A stretch of 64,000 bases of DNA from Pullichristensenella excrementipullorum (GCA_018713365.1 DVOU01000066.1:1-64000); one strand, 5' to 3'; shown: positions 43,055 through 52,513, counted from the stretch's first letter. Translations and numbers: made by a program. The notes: generated by a model not told the origin, from the letters alone.

Positions 43055-43298
43055 GTCGTTCCTCCCTTGAACACATATGGCGCTTCCCCGGCCAAAGGCG
43101 CGAGGTTACGCCAATTTACTGCTTGTAATAGTTATGTAACTGTCTGCTCCCGAATCGAACGATATTTGTCGTAAAAACGCCATTGAGCGAACATTCGTCT
43201 CTTTCAGCGGGCCAAATCCCAGCATTTTCCAGCCCACTTAACCAAACAAAAACGGGCGAAGAACCATTTCCTCACAAAGCATTTGGTTACATAGAAAC
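43055..43298. other. AT-rich intergenic region before the ACT gene
   Basis: This 244-nt stretch is distinctly AT-richer than its surroundings. It contains an 8-bp inverted repeat TAACCAAA/TTTGGTTA (43239-43246 and 43282-43289) with a long loop. It should hold the end signal of the small zinc-ribbon gene and the promoter of the ACT-UPF0210 pair, but I cannot pin either down. No ORF with a ribosome site is seen. Confidence 0.4.
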
Positions 43299-43541
43299 TC
43301 AGTCCGCAAATTCGTCCTCATCAGAAGGCGGCACGGGGGTCGTCTCGCGCCCATCGAAGGCGAAGAAGCCCTCGAACGCGCCCGGCTGACGCGCCATGTC
43401 GCGCAGTTGTTCACGGGTCAGCGGCGCGCACAATCCCAGACAATCGCGGCAGTGCCGCCCGCACTGGGGGCAGACGCAGCCGAGCTCCGGGCCGTCCGCA
43501 TGCACCATGTAAGCGCCGCAATCCGGGCAACCGCAACGCAT
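43299..43541 (-). CDS. Small cysteine-rich zinc-ribbon protein
   Basis: An 80-residue protein with eight cysteines in the first 38 residues: CGCPDCG, then CVCPQCGRHCRDCLGLC, consistent with one or two zinc sites. The acidic C-terminus ends PSDEDEFAD. ATG 43541 is 6 nt after GGAGGG; the ATG at 43547 touches the ribosome site and is unlikely. It lies downstream of another zinc-ribbon gene. Function unknown. Confidence 0.7.
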   Translation of the reverse strand: MRCGCPDCGAYMVHADGPELGCVCPQCGRHCRDCLGLCAPLTREQLRDMARQPGAFEGFFAFDGRETTPVPPSDEDEFAD

Positions 43542-43662
43542 AGACATCCCTCCGGGTCATTCAATACATATTTCGACACACGAGCGCCATTTCCTGCTTC
43601 AGAAGCGCCGTTTCCGAAACTTTTTCATTGTTTTGCCCCGGCGCGGGCGCGCCGGGCGGGGC

Positions 43663-45051
43663 TTATTCGGTGTACAGATCCATATACAGTGTGATCAGGC
43701 GCGGGTAGTAGGTGGCGTTGTACATGTAGCGACCGTCGCCGGTGGCGGAGACGTGCGCGTAGGCGCTGTACGTTTCGCCGAGCATGGGCGTGCCGAACCT
43801 GGATTCGTTGACGAGGATGACCAGTTTCGAGCCGTCGCCACTGATGTCCATCACCAGCAGCTCCTCGCCGCCCTCCTCGCGTATATCGACGATCTCGCCG
43901 ATGCAGAGGAACACGCGGTCCTGCCACTGGGCGTAGAGGCGCACCAGCTGGTCGTAGTTCTCATCCAGCGGCCAGGCGGCGGCGGAGTAGTTGGCCAATG
44001 TCGGCGTGTAGTTGACGTCGAAGTGGACCTCGGCGTCGGCGCGCCCGTCCATCACGGCGCGGAAGCGCACGGTATTTTCGCCGATGTACTCAAGGTCGGT
44101 GAGGAACTCAAAGTCGCCGGTCTCCATGTTGATGTAGAGGCTCTCCTCCACATAGGGCGTATCCACTTCGATGTACGCGCCCGGCTCGCACTTGCCGGAA
44201 ATGAGCATCTGGCGGGATTCGGTCTCGTTGCGCACGGAGGTGTCCAGTTCGATCTCGATCTCCAGCTGCGCGCGGTAGATGGTCACGTCGCGGCGGGTCT
44301 CCACGTGGTTGGGCGTGCGCACGAGGATGGAGATGACGTTGTCGCCGATCGGATACACGTTGACGTTGGCCGACAAAAGGCCGCTGCGGTCCACCACGTC
44401 GGTGACGTCCTCGCCGTTGACCAGCACCGTGCTGCCCGGCACCACCTGCACCTCCAGCGGGTAGACGGAGGTGAACACCGTCAGATCGTCCTCCGCGGGG
44501 CTCAATACCTCCACGGGCGATTGCGGCGGGTCGATGTTCATCTCGATGGTGGGCAGCTGCGTGCGCTCGCCGTTTTCCGCGATGAGTACGGGGGAGAGGT
44601 TTACTTCAGCGCTCTCCACCTGCGTCAGATCCTGCCCGGCGAACCAGTCGCTGTCGGCTACCTCCACGCGGGCCACATTGCCGGCTACCGCGGTGGAACG
44701 GCCCAGTTCGGGAATGAAGATCTGGTCGCCGTCCTCGGCGAAGAAGCTGATGGAGTGGGCGACGCGGCCGTCCTCCAGCGTGGTCTCGCTGACCACGGGC
44801 GTGCGCTCGCCGCGGGCGTAGAGGCGCTCGATCTGGTAGTCCTCCATCCAGTAGGTGAGCTTGTAGATGGCGAAGCCGACCACGAATATGGCGATGACCG
44901 CGCCCAGCACAAAGAGGATCGCGCGCACAAGGCGGCGGTCCCAGAAGCTCTGCGGCGCGTCGGATTCTATGTGTTCAGGAAGCGGCTGGCCGCACGAGGG
45001 ACAAATGACGTCCGAGGGGCCGAGCGGCGCATGGCAGTAGGGGCACTTCAA
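43663..45051 (-). CDS. Zinc-ribbon membrane-anchored protein with large outer domain
   Basis: A 462-residue protein. Residues 3-21 form a zinc ribbon (CPYCHAPLGPSDVICPSCGQ), residues 42-62 a membrane helix, and the remaining 400 residues an acidic outer region rich in beta structure, with Big/PEGA-like repeats (VVPGSTVLVNGEDVTD). The cytoplasmic ribbon and outer domain suggest a sensor or envelope protein; I cannot name a function. It starts with TTG at 45051, 9 nt after GGAGG, with no nearby ATG. Confidence 0.75.
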   Translation of the reverse strand: MKCPYCHAPLGPSDVICPSCGQPLPEHIESDAPQSFWDRRLVRAILFVLGAVIAIFVVGFAIYKLTYWMEDYQIERLYARGERTPVVSETTLEDGRVAHSISFFAEDGDQIFIPELGRSTAVAGNVARVEVADSDWFAGQDLTQVESAEVNLSPVLIAENGERTQLPTIEMNIDPPQSPVEVLSPAEDDLTVFTSVYPLEVQVVPGSTVLVNGEDVTDVVDRSGLLSANVNVYPIGDNVISILVRTPNHVETRRDVTIYRAQLEIEIELDTSVRNETESRQMLISGKCEPGAYIEVDTPYVEESLYINMETGDFEFLTDLEYIGENTVRFRAVMDGRADAEVHFDVNYTPTLANYSAAAWPLDENYDQLVRLYAQWQDRVFLCIGEIVDIREEGGEELLVMDISGDGSKLVILVNESRFGTPMLGETYSAYAHVSATGDGRYMYNATYYPRLITLYMDLYTE

Positions 45052-45087
45052 ACGGGGAAACCTCCAAGGTCAGTTTATTCCGCCTAC

Positions 45088-45093
45088 ATTATA
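45088..45093 (-). promoter_or_regulatory. -10 box upstream of the zinc-ribbon gene
   Basis: A perfect minus-strand TATAAT about 37 nt before the TTG start; no convincing -35 box. Confidence 0.4.
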
Positions 45094-45156
45094 CTATATT
45101 TTCCCGCAAATTGCACCCGCCGGCGGGGGAATTTCATATTTTTACCCCATGTTCTA

Positions 45157-45184
45157 TCGACAATCGCCCAACTTATGCTATAAT
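45157..45184 (+). promoter_or_regulatory. Promoter of the 45209 operon
   Basis: TCGACA (45157-45162), 16 nt spacer, TATAAT (45179-45184) with an extended -10 TGC. 24 nt before the first start codon. Confidence 0.7.
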
Positions 45185-45208
45185 ACAGTGTGGATACGGA
45201 GGTGTACG

Positions 45209-45781
45209 ATGGACGTCTTTGTCGAACAGATCGTCTCCCGCAAGCGGCGCGGGCTGTACGATATTTTGTTTTATGGTTGCTGGGCGCTGCTCGTCGCCTG
45301 CGGTCTCGTCGGGCTGTCGGGCCTGATGAACATATTGTATACAAGCGCGGATGGCGGCCTCGGTTTCCGTCCGCTGGCCATCGGCATGGCTGTGGTCTTT
45401 CTCGGCGCGGCGTTCCTCCTCTGGCGGGTGAGCATGCGCCTGCGCACGGAGTACGATTATTCCTTCACCAACGGCGTTCTCGACGTGGCGCGGGTGATGA
45501 ACGGCCGCAAGCGCGTTTACCTGACCAGTTTTGACGTCAGGGACCTGCGCGCCGCCGGCGAGGAAAGTTCCAGCGCCTTCCAGTCCTGCGCGCGGCAGAG
45601 CGGCGCGCAGCTGCACCGCTGGTACCTGAACAAAGAGGCGAAGAAGTACTTCTTTTTCTACGACAAGAAGGGCGGCAGGCACCTTGCCGTCCTCGAACTC
45701 AACGACGAGATGGCAAAGGCCATTTTCAACCGCCGCTATCTTTCGGCGGAGGTCTGGGACGGAGCGTATAAGAGCGTATGA
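45209..45781 (+). CDS. Two-helix membrane protein, DUF6106-like
   Basis: A 190-residue protein with two membrane helices (about residues 17-45 and 57-75) and a cytoplasmic C-terminal domain (YDYSFTNGVLDVARVMNGRK) resembling a PH-like fold. It fits my recollection of the DUF6106 family, which is uncharacterised; this assignment is not certain. GGAGG lies 6 nt before the ATG. Its stop overlaps the cysteine desulfurase start, so it heads the tRNA-thiolation operon. Confidence 0.65.
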   Translation: MDVFVEQIVSRKRRGLYDILFYGCWALLVACGLVGLSGLMNILYTSADGGLGFRPLAIGMAVVFLGAAFLLWRVSMRLRTEYDYSFTNGVLDVARVMNGRKRVYLTSFDVRDLRAAGEESSSAFQSCARQSGAQLHRWYLNKEAKKYFFFYDKKGGRHLAVLELNDEMAKAIFNRRYLSAEVWDGAYKSV

Positions 45782-46899
45782 AAGCATATCTGGACAACAG
45801 CGCCACCACGCGGCCCACGCCGCTCGTCATCCGCGCGATGACACAGTGCATGGAGGAGGGCTGGCACAACCCCTCGTCCGTCTACGGCCCGGCGGTGGCG
45901 GCCTTCCGGCAGGTGCGCGCCTGCCGCGAGGCGATCCTGGAAAAACTGGGCGCGCCGGGGGAAAAACTCATCTTCACCTCCGGCGGCACGGAGGCCAACA
46001 ACCTCGCCATCCTCGGCGCGGTGGAGCGCATGCACGGCAAACAGCTCGTGGCCGTCAACGCCACGGAACACCCCTCGGTGCTGGCCGCCTTCGAGCGCCT
46101 GCGCGAAATGGGCCACGAAGTGCGCGTGCTTCCCGTGGACAAAGAGGGCGCGCTCGACTATGAAGCGCTTCAAAAAGCCCTGGACGACGGCGCCAGCCTC
46201 GTAAGCTGCATGCAGGTCAACAACGAGACCGGCGCGCTTCTGGACGTCCAGCGCCTGAAAAGCGCCGTCGCCGGCCGCGCCCTCATCCACGTGGACGGCG
46301 TGCAGGGCTTTCTGCGCGTGCCCTTCCACTTTGCCGACGTGGACATGTACACCATCAGCGCCCACAAGCTGCACGGCCCCAAGGGCGTGGGCGCGCTGGC
46401 GGTGAAAAAGGGCGTGCGCCTCAACCCGCAGCACATCGGCGGCGGGCAGGAGGAGGATCTGCGCTCCGGCACGGAGAACACCCCCGGCATCGCCGGCTTT
46501 TGCGAGGCCGTGCGGGAGATGGACGCCTCCGGCCTGATGGAGAAAAAGCTCCACATGGTCAGGGCGTTCATGGACGCCGTGCCCGAGGCCATCATCAACG
46601 GCCCCGCCCCGGAAAAGGGCGCGCCGCATATACTCAACATCAGCTTCCCCGGCGTGCGCGGCGAGACGATGCTCCACGCGCTGGAAGCCGAGGGGGTCTA
46701 CGCCTCCACCGGCTCGGCCTGTTCGTCGAAAAAGCGCAAGGTCTCCAGCGTACTCACGGCCATGGGCATCCCCGTGGACCGCGCCGAGAGCGCCCTGCGC
46801 TTCAGCCTTTCGCCGCACACCACCCTTGAGGAGATCGACTGCGCCGCCGAAGTGCTTCGCCGCGTCTGGCCGCAACTGAGGCGCTTTCAGAGGAGATAA
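45778..46899 (+). CDS. Cysteine desulfurase (NifS/IscS-like)
   Basis: A 373-residue PLP enzyme that removes sulfur from cysteine as a protein-bound persulfide. The start AYLDNSATTRP, the PLP lysine in SAHKLHGPKG and the catalytic cysteine in STGSACSS are present. Because the next gene is thiI, it most likely supplies sulfur for 4-thiouridine in tRNA (a NifZ-like role in Bacillus) rather than general iron-sulfur assembly. ATG overlaps the upstream stop. Confidence 0.92.
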   Translation: MKAYLDNSATTRPTPLVIRAMTQCMEEGWHNPSSVYGPAVAAFRQVRACREAILEKLGAPGEKLIFTSGGTEANNLAILGAVERMHGKQLVAVNATEHPSVLAAFERLREMGHEVRVLPVDKEGALDYEALQKALDDGASLVSCMQVNNETGALLDVQRLKSAVAGRALIHVDGVQGFLRVPFHFADVDMYTISAHKLHGPKGVGALAVKKGVRLNPQHIGGGQEEDLRSGTENTPGIAGFCEAVREMDASGLMEKKLHMVRAFMDAVPEAIINGPAPEKGAPHILNISFPGVRGETMLHALEAEGVYASTGSACSSKKRKVSSVLTAMGIPVDRAESALRFSLSPHTTLEEIDCAAEVLRRVWPQLRRFQRR

Positions 46900-46901
46900 A
46901 C

Positions 46902-48044
46902 ATGCGAGAAGTTTTGCTGGTACGCTTTGGCGAAGTCCATTTGAAGGGACAGAACCGCCCTTATTTTCTCAAGACGCTCACCGAGAACGTCCGCCGCGCC
47001 GTCAAGCCCCTGGGCGGGCAGGTGTGGCTGGCCGATTCGCGCATCTACGTCGCCGGCGTGGAGGACATGCGCGCCTGCGGCGAGCGCGTGCGCCGCGTGT
47101 TCGGCGTCTACTCGGTCAGCCCCGCGTGGGAACTGCCCAAGGAATTTGACGTCATCGCCGCCAAATGCGTGGAAATGATGCGCCCGCTCTCCGGCTCGTT
47201 CAAGGTCTTTGCCCGCCGCTCGGACAAGCACTTTCCCATGAACTCCATGGAGATCGCCACCGAGATCGGCGGCCGCGTGCTGGAGGACAATTCCAAATTG
47301 CGCGTGGACGTCCATCACCCCGAACACCGCCTCAACGTCGAGATCCGCGATCACGCCTACGTCTGCGTCGAGGAATGGAAGGCCGTGGGCGGCATGCCCA
47401 TGGGCACGGGCGGCAAGGCGGCACTCCTGCTCTCCGGCGGCATCGACAGCCCCGTGGCCGGCTATCAGCTGATGAAGCGAGGCGTCACCACCTGCGCCAT
47501 CCACTTCCAGAGCCCGCCCTACACCGGAGAACTGGCGCTGGACAAGGTATTGCAGCTGGCGAAGATACTGGGCGAATACGAAAACGGCATGCGCGTCTAC
47601 CTCGTGCCCTTCACCAAAGTGCAGACGGAGATTCACGAAAAATGCCTCGAGGGCCTTGGCACGCTCATCACCCGCCGCTTCATGATGCGCATCGCCGAGC
47701 GTCTGGCGCGCAAGTTCGGCGCCCTGGCGCTGATCACCGGCGAGAGCCTCGGGCAGGTGGCCAGCCAGACCATGGAGGCCATCACCTGTACGGACGCGGT
47801 GGTCGGCATGCCCGTGTTCCGCCCGCTCATCGGCATGGACAAACTGGAGATCACCGAGATCGCCGAAAAGATCGGCACCTATGAGACTTCCATCCTGCCC
47901 TATGAGGACTGCTGCACCGTGTTCACCCCCCGCCACCCCGTCACCAAGCCCAGGCTCGACACCATGCCGGACGCGGAGCGCAAACTGGATATCGAGGCGC
48001 TGGTCGCAGAAGCCGTGGAGAACACGCGCGTAGAGATCGTATGA
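46902..48044 (+). CDS. thiI: tRNA 4-thiouridine synthase ThiI
   Basis: A 380-residue enzyme that adenylates U8 of tRNA and inserts sulfur. It has the ferredoxin-like and THUMP N-terminus (LLVRFGEVHLKGQNRPYF), and the PP-loop ATP pyrophosphatase motif LLSGGIDSPVAGY near residue 180. The C-terminal rhodanese domain of the E. coli type is absent, as is normal for Firmicutes, which use a dedicated desulfurase such as the gene just upstream. It overlaps the helicase start by 4 nt. Confidence 0.95.
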   Translation: MREVLLVRFGEVHLKGQNRPYFLKTLTENVRRAVKPLGGQVWLADSRIYVAGVEDMRACGERVRRVFGVYSVSPAWELPKEFDVIAAKCVEMMRPLSGSFKVFARRSDKHFPMNSMEIATEIGGRVLEDNSKLRVDVHHPEHRLNVEIRDHAYVCVEEWKAVGGMPMGTGGKAALLLSGGIDSPVAGYQLMKRGVTTCAIHFQSPPYTGELALDKVLQLAKILGEYENGMRVYLVPFTKVQTEIHEKCLEGLGTLITRRFMMRIAERLARKFGALALITGESLGQVASQTMEAITCTDAVVGMPVFRPLIGMDKLEITEIAEKIGTYETSILPYEDCCTVFTPRHPVTKPRLDTMPDAERKLDIEALVAEAVENTRVEIV

Positions 48045-50305
48045 ACGTCGAAAGCTACATCGAACACCTGAAGAGCAGCCCGTCGTTTATGAAGAACGTC
48101 ACCTCGTGGCGCGTGCTGCCCGCGCGGGAGGCGAAGTACGCCGATTTTCCCGCCGGTCTGGATGCGCGCCTCGTCGCGGCGCTTTCCCGGCGCGGCATCG
48201 AGCGGCCCTACATCCACCAGCGCCTCGCCATGGAGGCGGCGCTGGCGGGGGAGGACTGCGTGGTGGTCACGCCCACGGCCTCGGGCAAGACGCTCTGCTA
48301 CAACGTGCCCGTTCTCAACGCCATTTTGCAAAACGAGGCCAACCGCGCCCTCTACATCTTCCCCACCAAAGCGCTTTCCAGCGACCAGGCGGCGGAACTC
48401 TATTCCCTCATCGAGGATATGGGCGCGGAGGTCAAGGCCTACACCTACGATGGCGACACCCCCGCCTCGGCGCGCACGGCCATTCGTCAGGCGGGCCACG
48501 TGGTGGTCACCAACCCGGACATGCTCCATCAGGGCATCCTCCCGCATCACGCCAAGTGGGTCAAGCTCTTTGAAAACCTCCGCTACGTGGTCATCGACGA
48601 GATCCACGCCTATCGCGGCGTGTTCGGCTCCAACCTCGCCAACGTCATCCGCCGCCTAAAACGCATTTGCGCCTTCTACGGCTCCCATCCCACGTTCATC
48701 TGCTGCTCGGCCACCATCGCCAACCCCGGCGAACTCGCCGAAGCGATGATCGGCCGCCCCGTGCGCCTCATCGACGAAAACGGCGCACCCGCGGGCGAGC
48801 GCCACGTGGTCTTTTACGACCCGCCCGTCGTCAACCGCCAGCTTGGCATCCGCGCCGGCTCCATCCCGGAAACGCGCAACATCGCCGCCGGGCTTTTGCG
48901 CGCCGGGGTGCAGTCCATCGTCTTTGCCCGCGCCCGCCTCACCGTGGAAGTGCTGGTGCGCTATTTGAAGGACATGGTGCGCGATCCGCTCGGCAACGCC
49001 GGCCGCGTGCGCGGCTATCGCGGCGGCTACCTGCCCACGCAGCGGCGCGAGATCGAGCGCGAACTGCGCGCCGGCAATATCCTTACCGTCGTTTCCACCA
49101 ACGCGCTGGAACTGGGCATTGACATCGGCCAGCTCGACGCTTGCGTGCTATGCGGCTACCCCGGCACCATCGCCAGCACATGGCAGCAGGCCGGGCGCGC
49201 CGGGCGGCGGGGCGGCAAGAGCCTGATGATCCTCGTGGCCTCGTCCAGCCCCCTCGACCAGTACATCGTCAACCACCCGGACTACTTCTTCGGCAAGTCG
49301 CCCGAGCGGGCGCTCATCGACCCGAACAATTTGTACATCCTCCTTAACCACATCAAGTGCGCCGCCTACGAACTGCCCTTTGAGGACGGAGAACTGTTCG
49401 ACGGCGTCCACGACACGGCGGAGCTTCTGGACTACCTCTGCGATCAGGCCATCCTCCGCCACGTGGCCGGCCGCTACTACTGGATGGCGGAGGAATTTCC
49501 GCAGGCGGGCATCAATTTGCGCTCGGCCAGCGACCAGAACTTCCTCATCGTCGACATCACCGCCCCAAAGAAGCATCGCGTCATCGGCGAGATGGACCGC
49601 TTCACCGTGCCGATGCTGCTCCATCAGTACGCCATCTACATGCACGAGGGCGACCAGTATCAGGTGGAACAACTGGATTTCGACGACAAGAAGGCCTACG
49701 TGCGCCGCGTCAACGTCGGCTACTACACCGACGCCGACCTCACCACCAGCTTAAAAGTGCTGGACGAGTTCGACCGCGTGCCCACCGGCTCTCTGACGCG
49801 CTCGCGCGGCGAGGTGCTGGTCAGTTCCATCGTCACGCTGTTCAAAAAGATACGCTTCGACACCCATGAAAACCTTGGCTGGGGCCCGGTGACGCTGCCG
49901 GAACTGGAGATGCAGACCACCGCCGCCTGGTGGACGCTGCCCGAATGGCTGGAAACGGACTACGAGCGCGAGCCGGTCAAGAACGCCATGGTCGGCCTCG
50001 CCCACATCCTCCGCCACATCGCGCCCATGTACCTGATGTGTTCTTTGCAGGACGTCCACGTGGTCTACCACGTGCGCGACCCCTTCACAGGCTGCCCCAC
50101 CATCTACCTCTACGATTCCATCCCCGGCGGCGTCGGCCTCTCCGAGCGCGTGTTCGAGATGGACAAGGAACTCTTCCGCCAGGCGCGCGAAGTCCTTGCC
50201 GCCTGCCCCTGCGAAAACGGCTGCCCCAGCTGCGTCGGCGCGACCGCGGGCGAAGGCGCCAAAGCCACGCTGCTCAGCGTGCTGGATCGGATGCTGGGGG
50301 AGTAG
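48041..50305 (+). CDS. DEAD/DEAH-box helicase MrfA-like (YprA)
   Basis: A 754-residue superfamily 2 helicase of the Hrq1/MrfA type, involved in repair of mitomycin-type DNA damage in Bacillus. Motifs in order: Walker A TPTASGKT, DEIHAYRG, CSATIANP, STNALELGIDIG and QQAGRAGRRG. The C-terminal region has the DUF1998-type zinc site CPCENGCPSC near residue 725. The usual partner nuclease gene (mrfB) is not adjacent. The ATG overlaps thiI. The 3' end overlaps the converging kinase gene by 32 nt. Confidence 0.9.
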   Translation: MNVESYIEHLKSSPSFMKNVTSWRVLPAREAKYADFPAGLDARLVAALSRRGIERPYIHQRLAMEAALAGEDCVVVTPTASGKTLCYNVPVLNAILQNEANRALYIFPTKALSSDQAAELYSLIEDMGAEVKAYTYDGDTPASARTAIRQAGHVVVTNPDMLHQGILPHHAKWVKLFENLRYVVIDEIHAYRGVFGSNLANVIRRLKRICAFYGSHPTFICCSATIANPGELAEAMIGRPVRLIDENGAPAGERHVVFYDPPVVNRQLGIRAGSIPETRNIAAGLLRAGVQSIVFARARLTVEVLVRYLKDMVRDPLGNAGRVRGYRGGYLPTQRREIERELRAGNILTVVSTNALELGIDIGQLDACVLCGYPGTIASTWQQAGRAGRRGGKSLMILVASSSPLDQYIVNHPDYFFGKSPERALIDPNNLYILLNHIKCAAYELPFEDGELFDGVHDTAELLDYLCDQAILRHVAGRYYWMAEEFPQAGINLRSASDQNFLIVDITAPKKHRVIGEMDRFTVPMLLHQYAIYMHEGDQYQVEQLDFDDKKAYVRRVNVGYYTDADLTTSLKVLDEFDRVPTGSLTRSRGEVLVSSIVTLFKKIRFDTHENLGWGPVTLPELEMQTTAAWWTLPEWLETDYEREPVKNAMVGLAHILRHIAPMYLMCSLQDVHVVYHVRDPFTGCPTIYLYDSIPGGVGLSERVFEMDKELFRQAREVLAACPCENGCPSCVGATAGEGAKATLLSVLDRMLGE

Positions 50306-51767
50306 GGGAAAGCGCTTGCATCCCCGTATCTGCAGTAAAGCTGACCCCGTCCGCCGTGTTTTCCAAACGGCAGGGGATATGGTGCAAGTCCAGTATGCAG
50401 CGCACCAGATAAAGCCCGAGGCCGCTGCCGCCAGAGGCGCGGTTGCGCGAAGGTTCGGCGCGGGCAAAGGGCTCAAACACCCGGGTCAGCACGTCCTCGG
50501 GGATGTGCGCCCGCGTGTTTTCGATGCGCAGGCAACGCGCGTCGAGGCGCACGCGAATGGTCGCTCCGGGCGGGGAATAGAGGATGGCGTTCACCAGCAC
50601 ATTATCCAGCGCGTTCATCAGCAGGTTTTTGTTCCCCTCCATGCGCGCATCGTGAGCGATGTCCTTTTCAAGGCGCATATCCCGCTGCTCCATCAGCTCC
50701 GCGTTCTGCGCAAGCGAATGCTCCAGCAGCGTCGAAAGCTCCAGCGGCTCCCTTTGCAGTATGTAGTCCGCCGCATTGATGCGGCTGATGGTGAGTATCT
50801 CCCGGATGAGCGATTCCATCCGCGCCGTCACCTTCAGCGCGCGGGCGAGGTATTTTTCGCGATCCTGATACACGCCTACCTGCGCCAGCATGCCGCCGAT
50901 CTGCCCTTTGAGGATGGCGACGGGCGTCTTCAGTTCGTGCGAAGCGGCGGCAAAAAAGGCCGTGCGCTGCCGTTCCAGCGCGCGCTCGCGGTCGATGTCG
51001 CTTTGCAGGGCGGCGTTGGCTTCCCGCAGCTGCGCCAGCGCGCGGGAGAGGTTGTCCGAAAGCAGGTTCAGGCTCTCGCCCAGCGCGCCGATCTCATCGT
51101 TGCGCGTCCCCTGCCAGCGCGCGTCAAAGTCCTGCATCGCCATTTTTCGGGCGATGCGGCTGAGCGCAACCATGGGACGTGTGATGACGCGCGAATAGAT
51201 GACGGCGCCCAGAAAGGAAAGCGCCAGCACCGCCAGCGTCAGAAGCGGCAACAGCTTGCGCATGGCCTCTGTCGCCTGATTGACGGCTTTCATGGCGCTG
51301 AAGATATCGAGTTCCGCCTCCAGCCCGTCTGCGAAGGTGAGCGCATAGCGCCCCTGATAGGCATCGTAGCCTTCCGACGCCTCCGCCTGTTCGCTCGCGG
51401 CGGCGTCCACGTAAATATCGCCGCTCTCCATGGCATATTCATAGGCCCCCGCCTCCGCGGCGGTGGTATTTTCCTGTAAGAACGTACCAAACCATATATT
51501 GCCATTGCGGTCGGTAAGGCGCAATTCAGCGTTTTTCTCCTGCGCAAAGCGCTGCAACAAGCCGGGGGCCGCCTCCGCGTTGCCCTGTTCCAGCGCGCGC
51601 ACCAGCGCTTCCGCCTGCGCGTCCAACTCTTCTTTCAGCAGCGCGGTGTAGGAAAGCGGCGTCAGGCCGGCGATCGCGCCGTAAGTAATGGCGCAGGCAA
51701 GGACGCTAAAGGCGAACGTCAGCCAGAATACGCGCAGCGTCAGGCTGCATTTATACTTTTTCAACAC
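50274..51767 (-). CDS. Sensor histidine kinase (VanS-like)
   Basis: A 497-residue membrane kinase: helix 1 (residues 11-34), outer sensor domain (35-165), helix 2, HAMP (VITRPMVALSRIARKMA), phospho-acceptor AAASHELKTPVAILKGQ, and an ATPase domain with NVLVNAILYSPPGA and GGSGLGLYLVRCIL. It starts at GTG 51767 inside the end of the regulator gene (17-nt overlap), so the two are coupled. The secreted protein gene next door and the repeats before it suggest a target. Confidence 0.92.
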   Translation of the reverse strand: MLKKYKCSLTLRVFWLTFAFSVLACAITYGAIAGLTPLSYTALLKEELDAQAEALVRALEQGNAEAAPGLLQRFAQEKNAELRLTDRNGNIWFGTFLQENTTAAEAGAYEYAMESGDIYVDAAASEQAEASEGYDAYQGRYALTFADGLEAELDIFSAMKAVNQATEAMRKLLPLLTLAVLALSFLGAVIYSRVITRPMVALSRIARKMAMQDFDARWQGTRNDEIGALGESLNLLSDNLSRALAQLREANAALQSDIDRERALERQRTAFFAAASHELKTPVAILKGQIGGMLAQVGVYQDREKYLARALKVTARMESLIREILTISRINAADYILQREPLELSTLLEHSLAQNAELMEQRDMRLEKDIAHDARMEGNKNLLMNALDNVLVNAILYSPPGATIRVRLDARCLRIENTRAHIPEDVLTRVFEPFARAEPSRNRASGGSGLGLYLVRCILDLHHIPCRLENTADGVSFTADTGMQALSPTPPASDPAR

Positions 51768-52413
51768 GATACCCCACCCCGCGAACCGTTTGGATGTAGT
51801 CTGCCCCCAGTTTGTGGCGGAGGTTTTTGATGTGGCTGTAGATCACGCGCTCGTCGCCGAGATAATCGTAATTCCATATTCTGTTTAAGAGCATCTGATA
51901 GGTCATCACCCGGCCTTGATGCTGTATCAACTCCCGCAGGCACTCAAATTCCCGATTGGTCAATTCCAGATCGCGGCCCTCGCGCGTGGCCGTATAGCCG
52001 TCCAGATCGAGCACCAGATCGCGGTAGTGCAGCAATCGGGCGGCCTCCTGTCCATCGCAGCGCCGCAGGATGGCGGCGATCTTGCGCAGAAGCACCGGCA
52101 TGGAAAACGGCTTGGTCACGTAGTCGTCGATGCGCAGGTCGTAGCCGCGCAGCTGATCCGCCTCGTCGTCCAGCGCCGTCAGCATGATCACGGGCACGCC
52201 GGAGCGGCGGCGGATCCATTCGCAGACGCCAAAGCCATCCAGCTTGGGCAGCATCAGGTCGAGCAGCACCAGATCGAACGGGGAAGCCGCAAAGGCGTCC
52301 AGCGCCTGCAATCCATCCTCAGCCGTCACCACCGCATACCCTGCCTCTCCAAGCCACGCACAGAGCATTTCCAATATATCCAGATCGTCCTCCACGATGA
52401 GTATGCGCCGCAT
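51751..52413 (-). CDS. OmpR/PhoB-type response regulator
   Basis: A 220-residue regulator: receiver domain with VEDDLD, phosphorylated aspartate in LVLLDLMLPKLDG and lysine in YVTKPF, then a winged-helix output domain (LTNREFECLRELIQHQGRV, VIYSHIKNLRHKLGADYIQTVRGVGY). The start at 52413 has AAGGGGG upstream; the longer frame to 52506 lacks support. It is the partner of the overlapping VanS-like kinase. Confidence 0.94.
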   Translation of the reverse strand: MRRILIVEDDLDILEMLCAWLGEAGYAVVTAEDGLQALDAFAASPFDLVLLDLMLPKLDGFGVCEWIRRRSGVPVIMLTALDDEADQLRGYDLRIDDYVTKPFSMPVLLRKIAAILRRCDGQEAARLLHYRDLVLDLDGYTATREGRDLELTNREFECLRELIQHQGRVMTYQMLLNRIWNYDYLGDERVIYSHIKNLRHKLGADYIQTVRGVGYRVEKV

Positions 52414-52434
52414 ACACACACCCCCTTCCCCATA

Positions 52435-52472
52435 AGTATAACACATGCGTCTGGATTTTTTCTGAAGACGCA
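52435..52472 (-). promoter_or_regulatory. Regulator promoter with inverted repeat
   Basis: A minus-strand TATACT (52440-52435) with TG one base before it. A 7-bp inverted repeat TGCGTCT/AGACGCA (52446-52452 and 52466-52472) covers the -35 region, so it is a candidate operator. Confidence 0.45.
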
Positions 52473-52504
52473 AAAAAAGCGGCCCGCCGGTCGTCCGGCG
52501 GGCC
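52472..52504 (-). terminator. Terminator of the secreted protein gene
   Basis: GGCCCGCCGG (52481-52490) pairs perfectly with CCGGCGGGCC (52495-52504) around TCGT; on the minus strand GC and seven T follow. Confidence 0.9.
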
Positions 52505-52513
52505 ATGCAGCGC

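Noticed and set aside
43637..43662. GC-rich hairpin after the 462-residue zinc-ribbon gene
   Set aside because: GCCCCG/CGGGGC can pair, but the T run is on the wrong side for the minus-strand gene, so I did not call a terminator.
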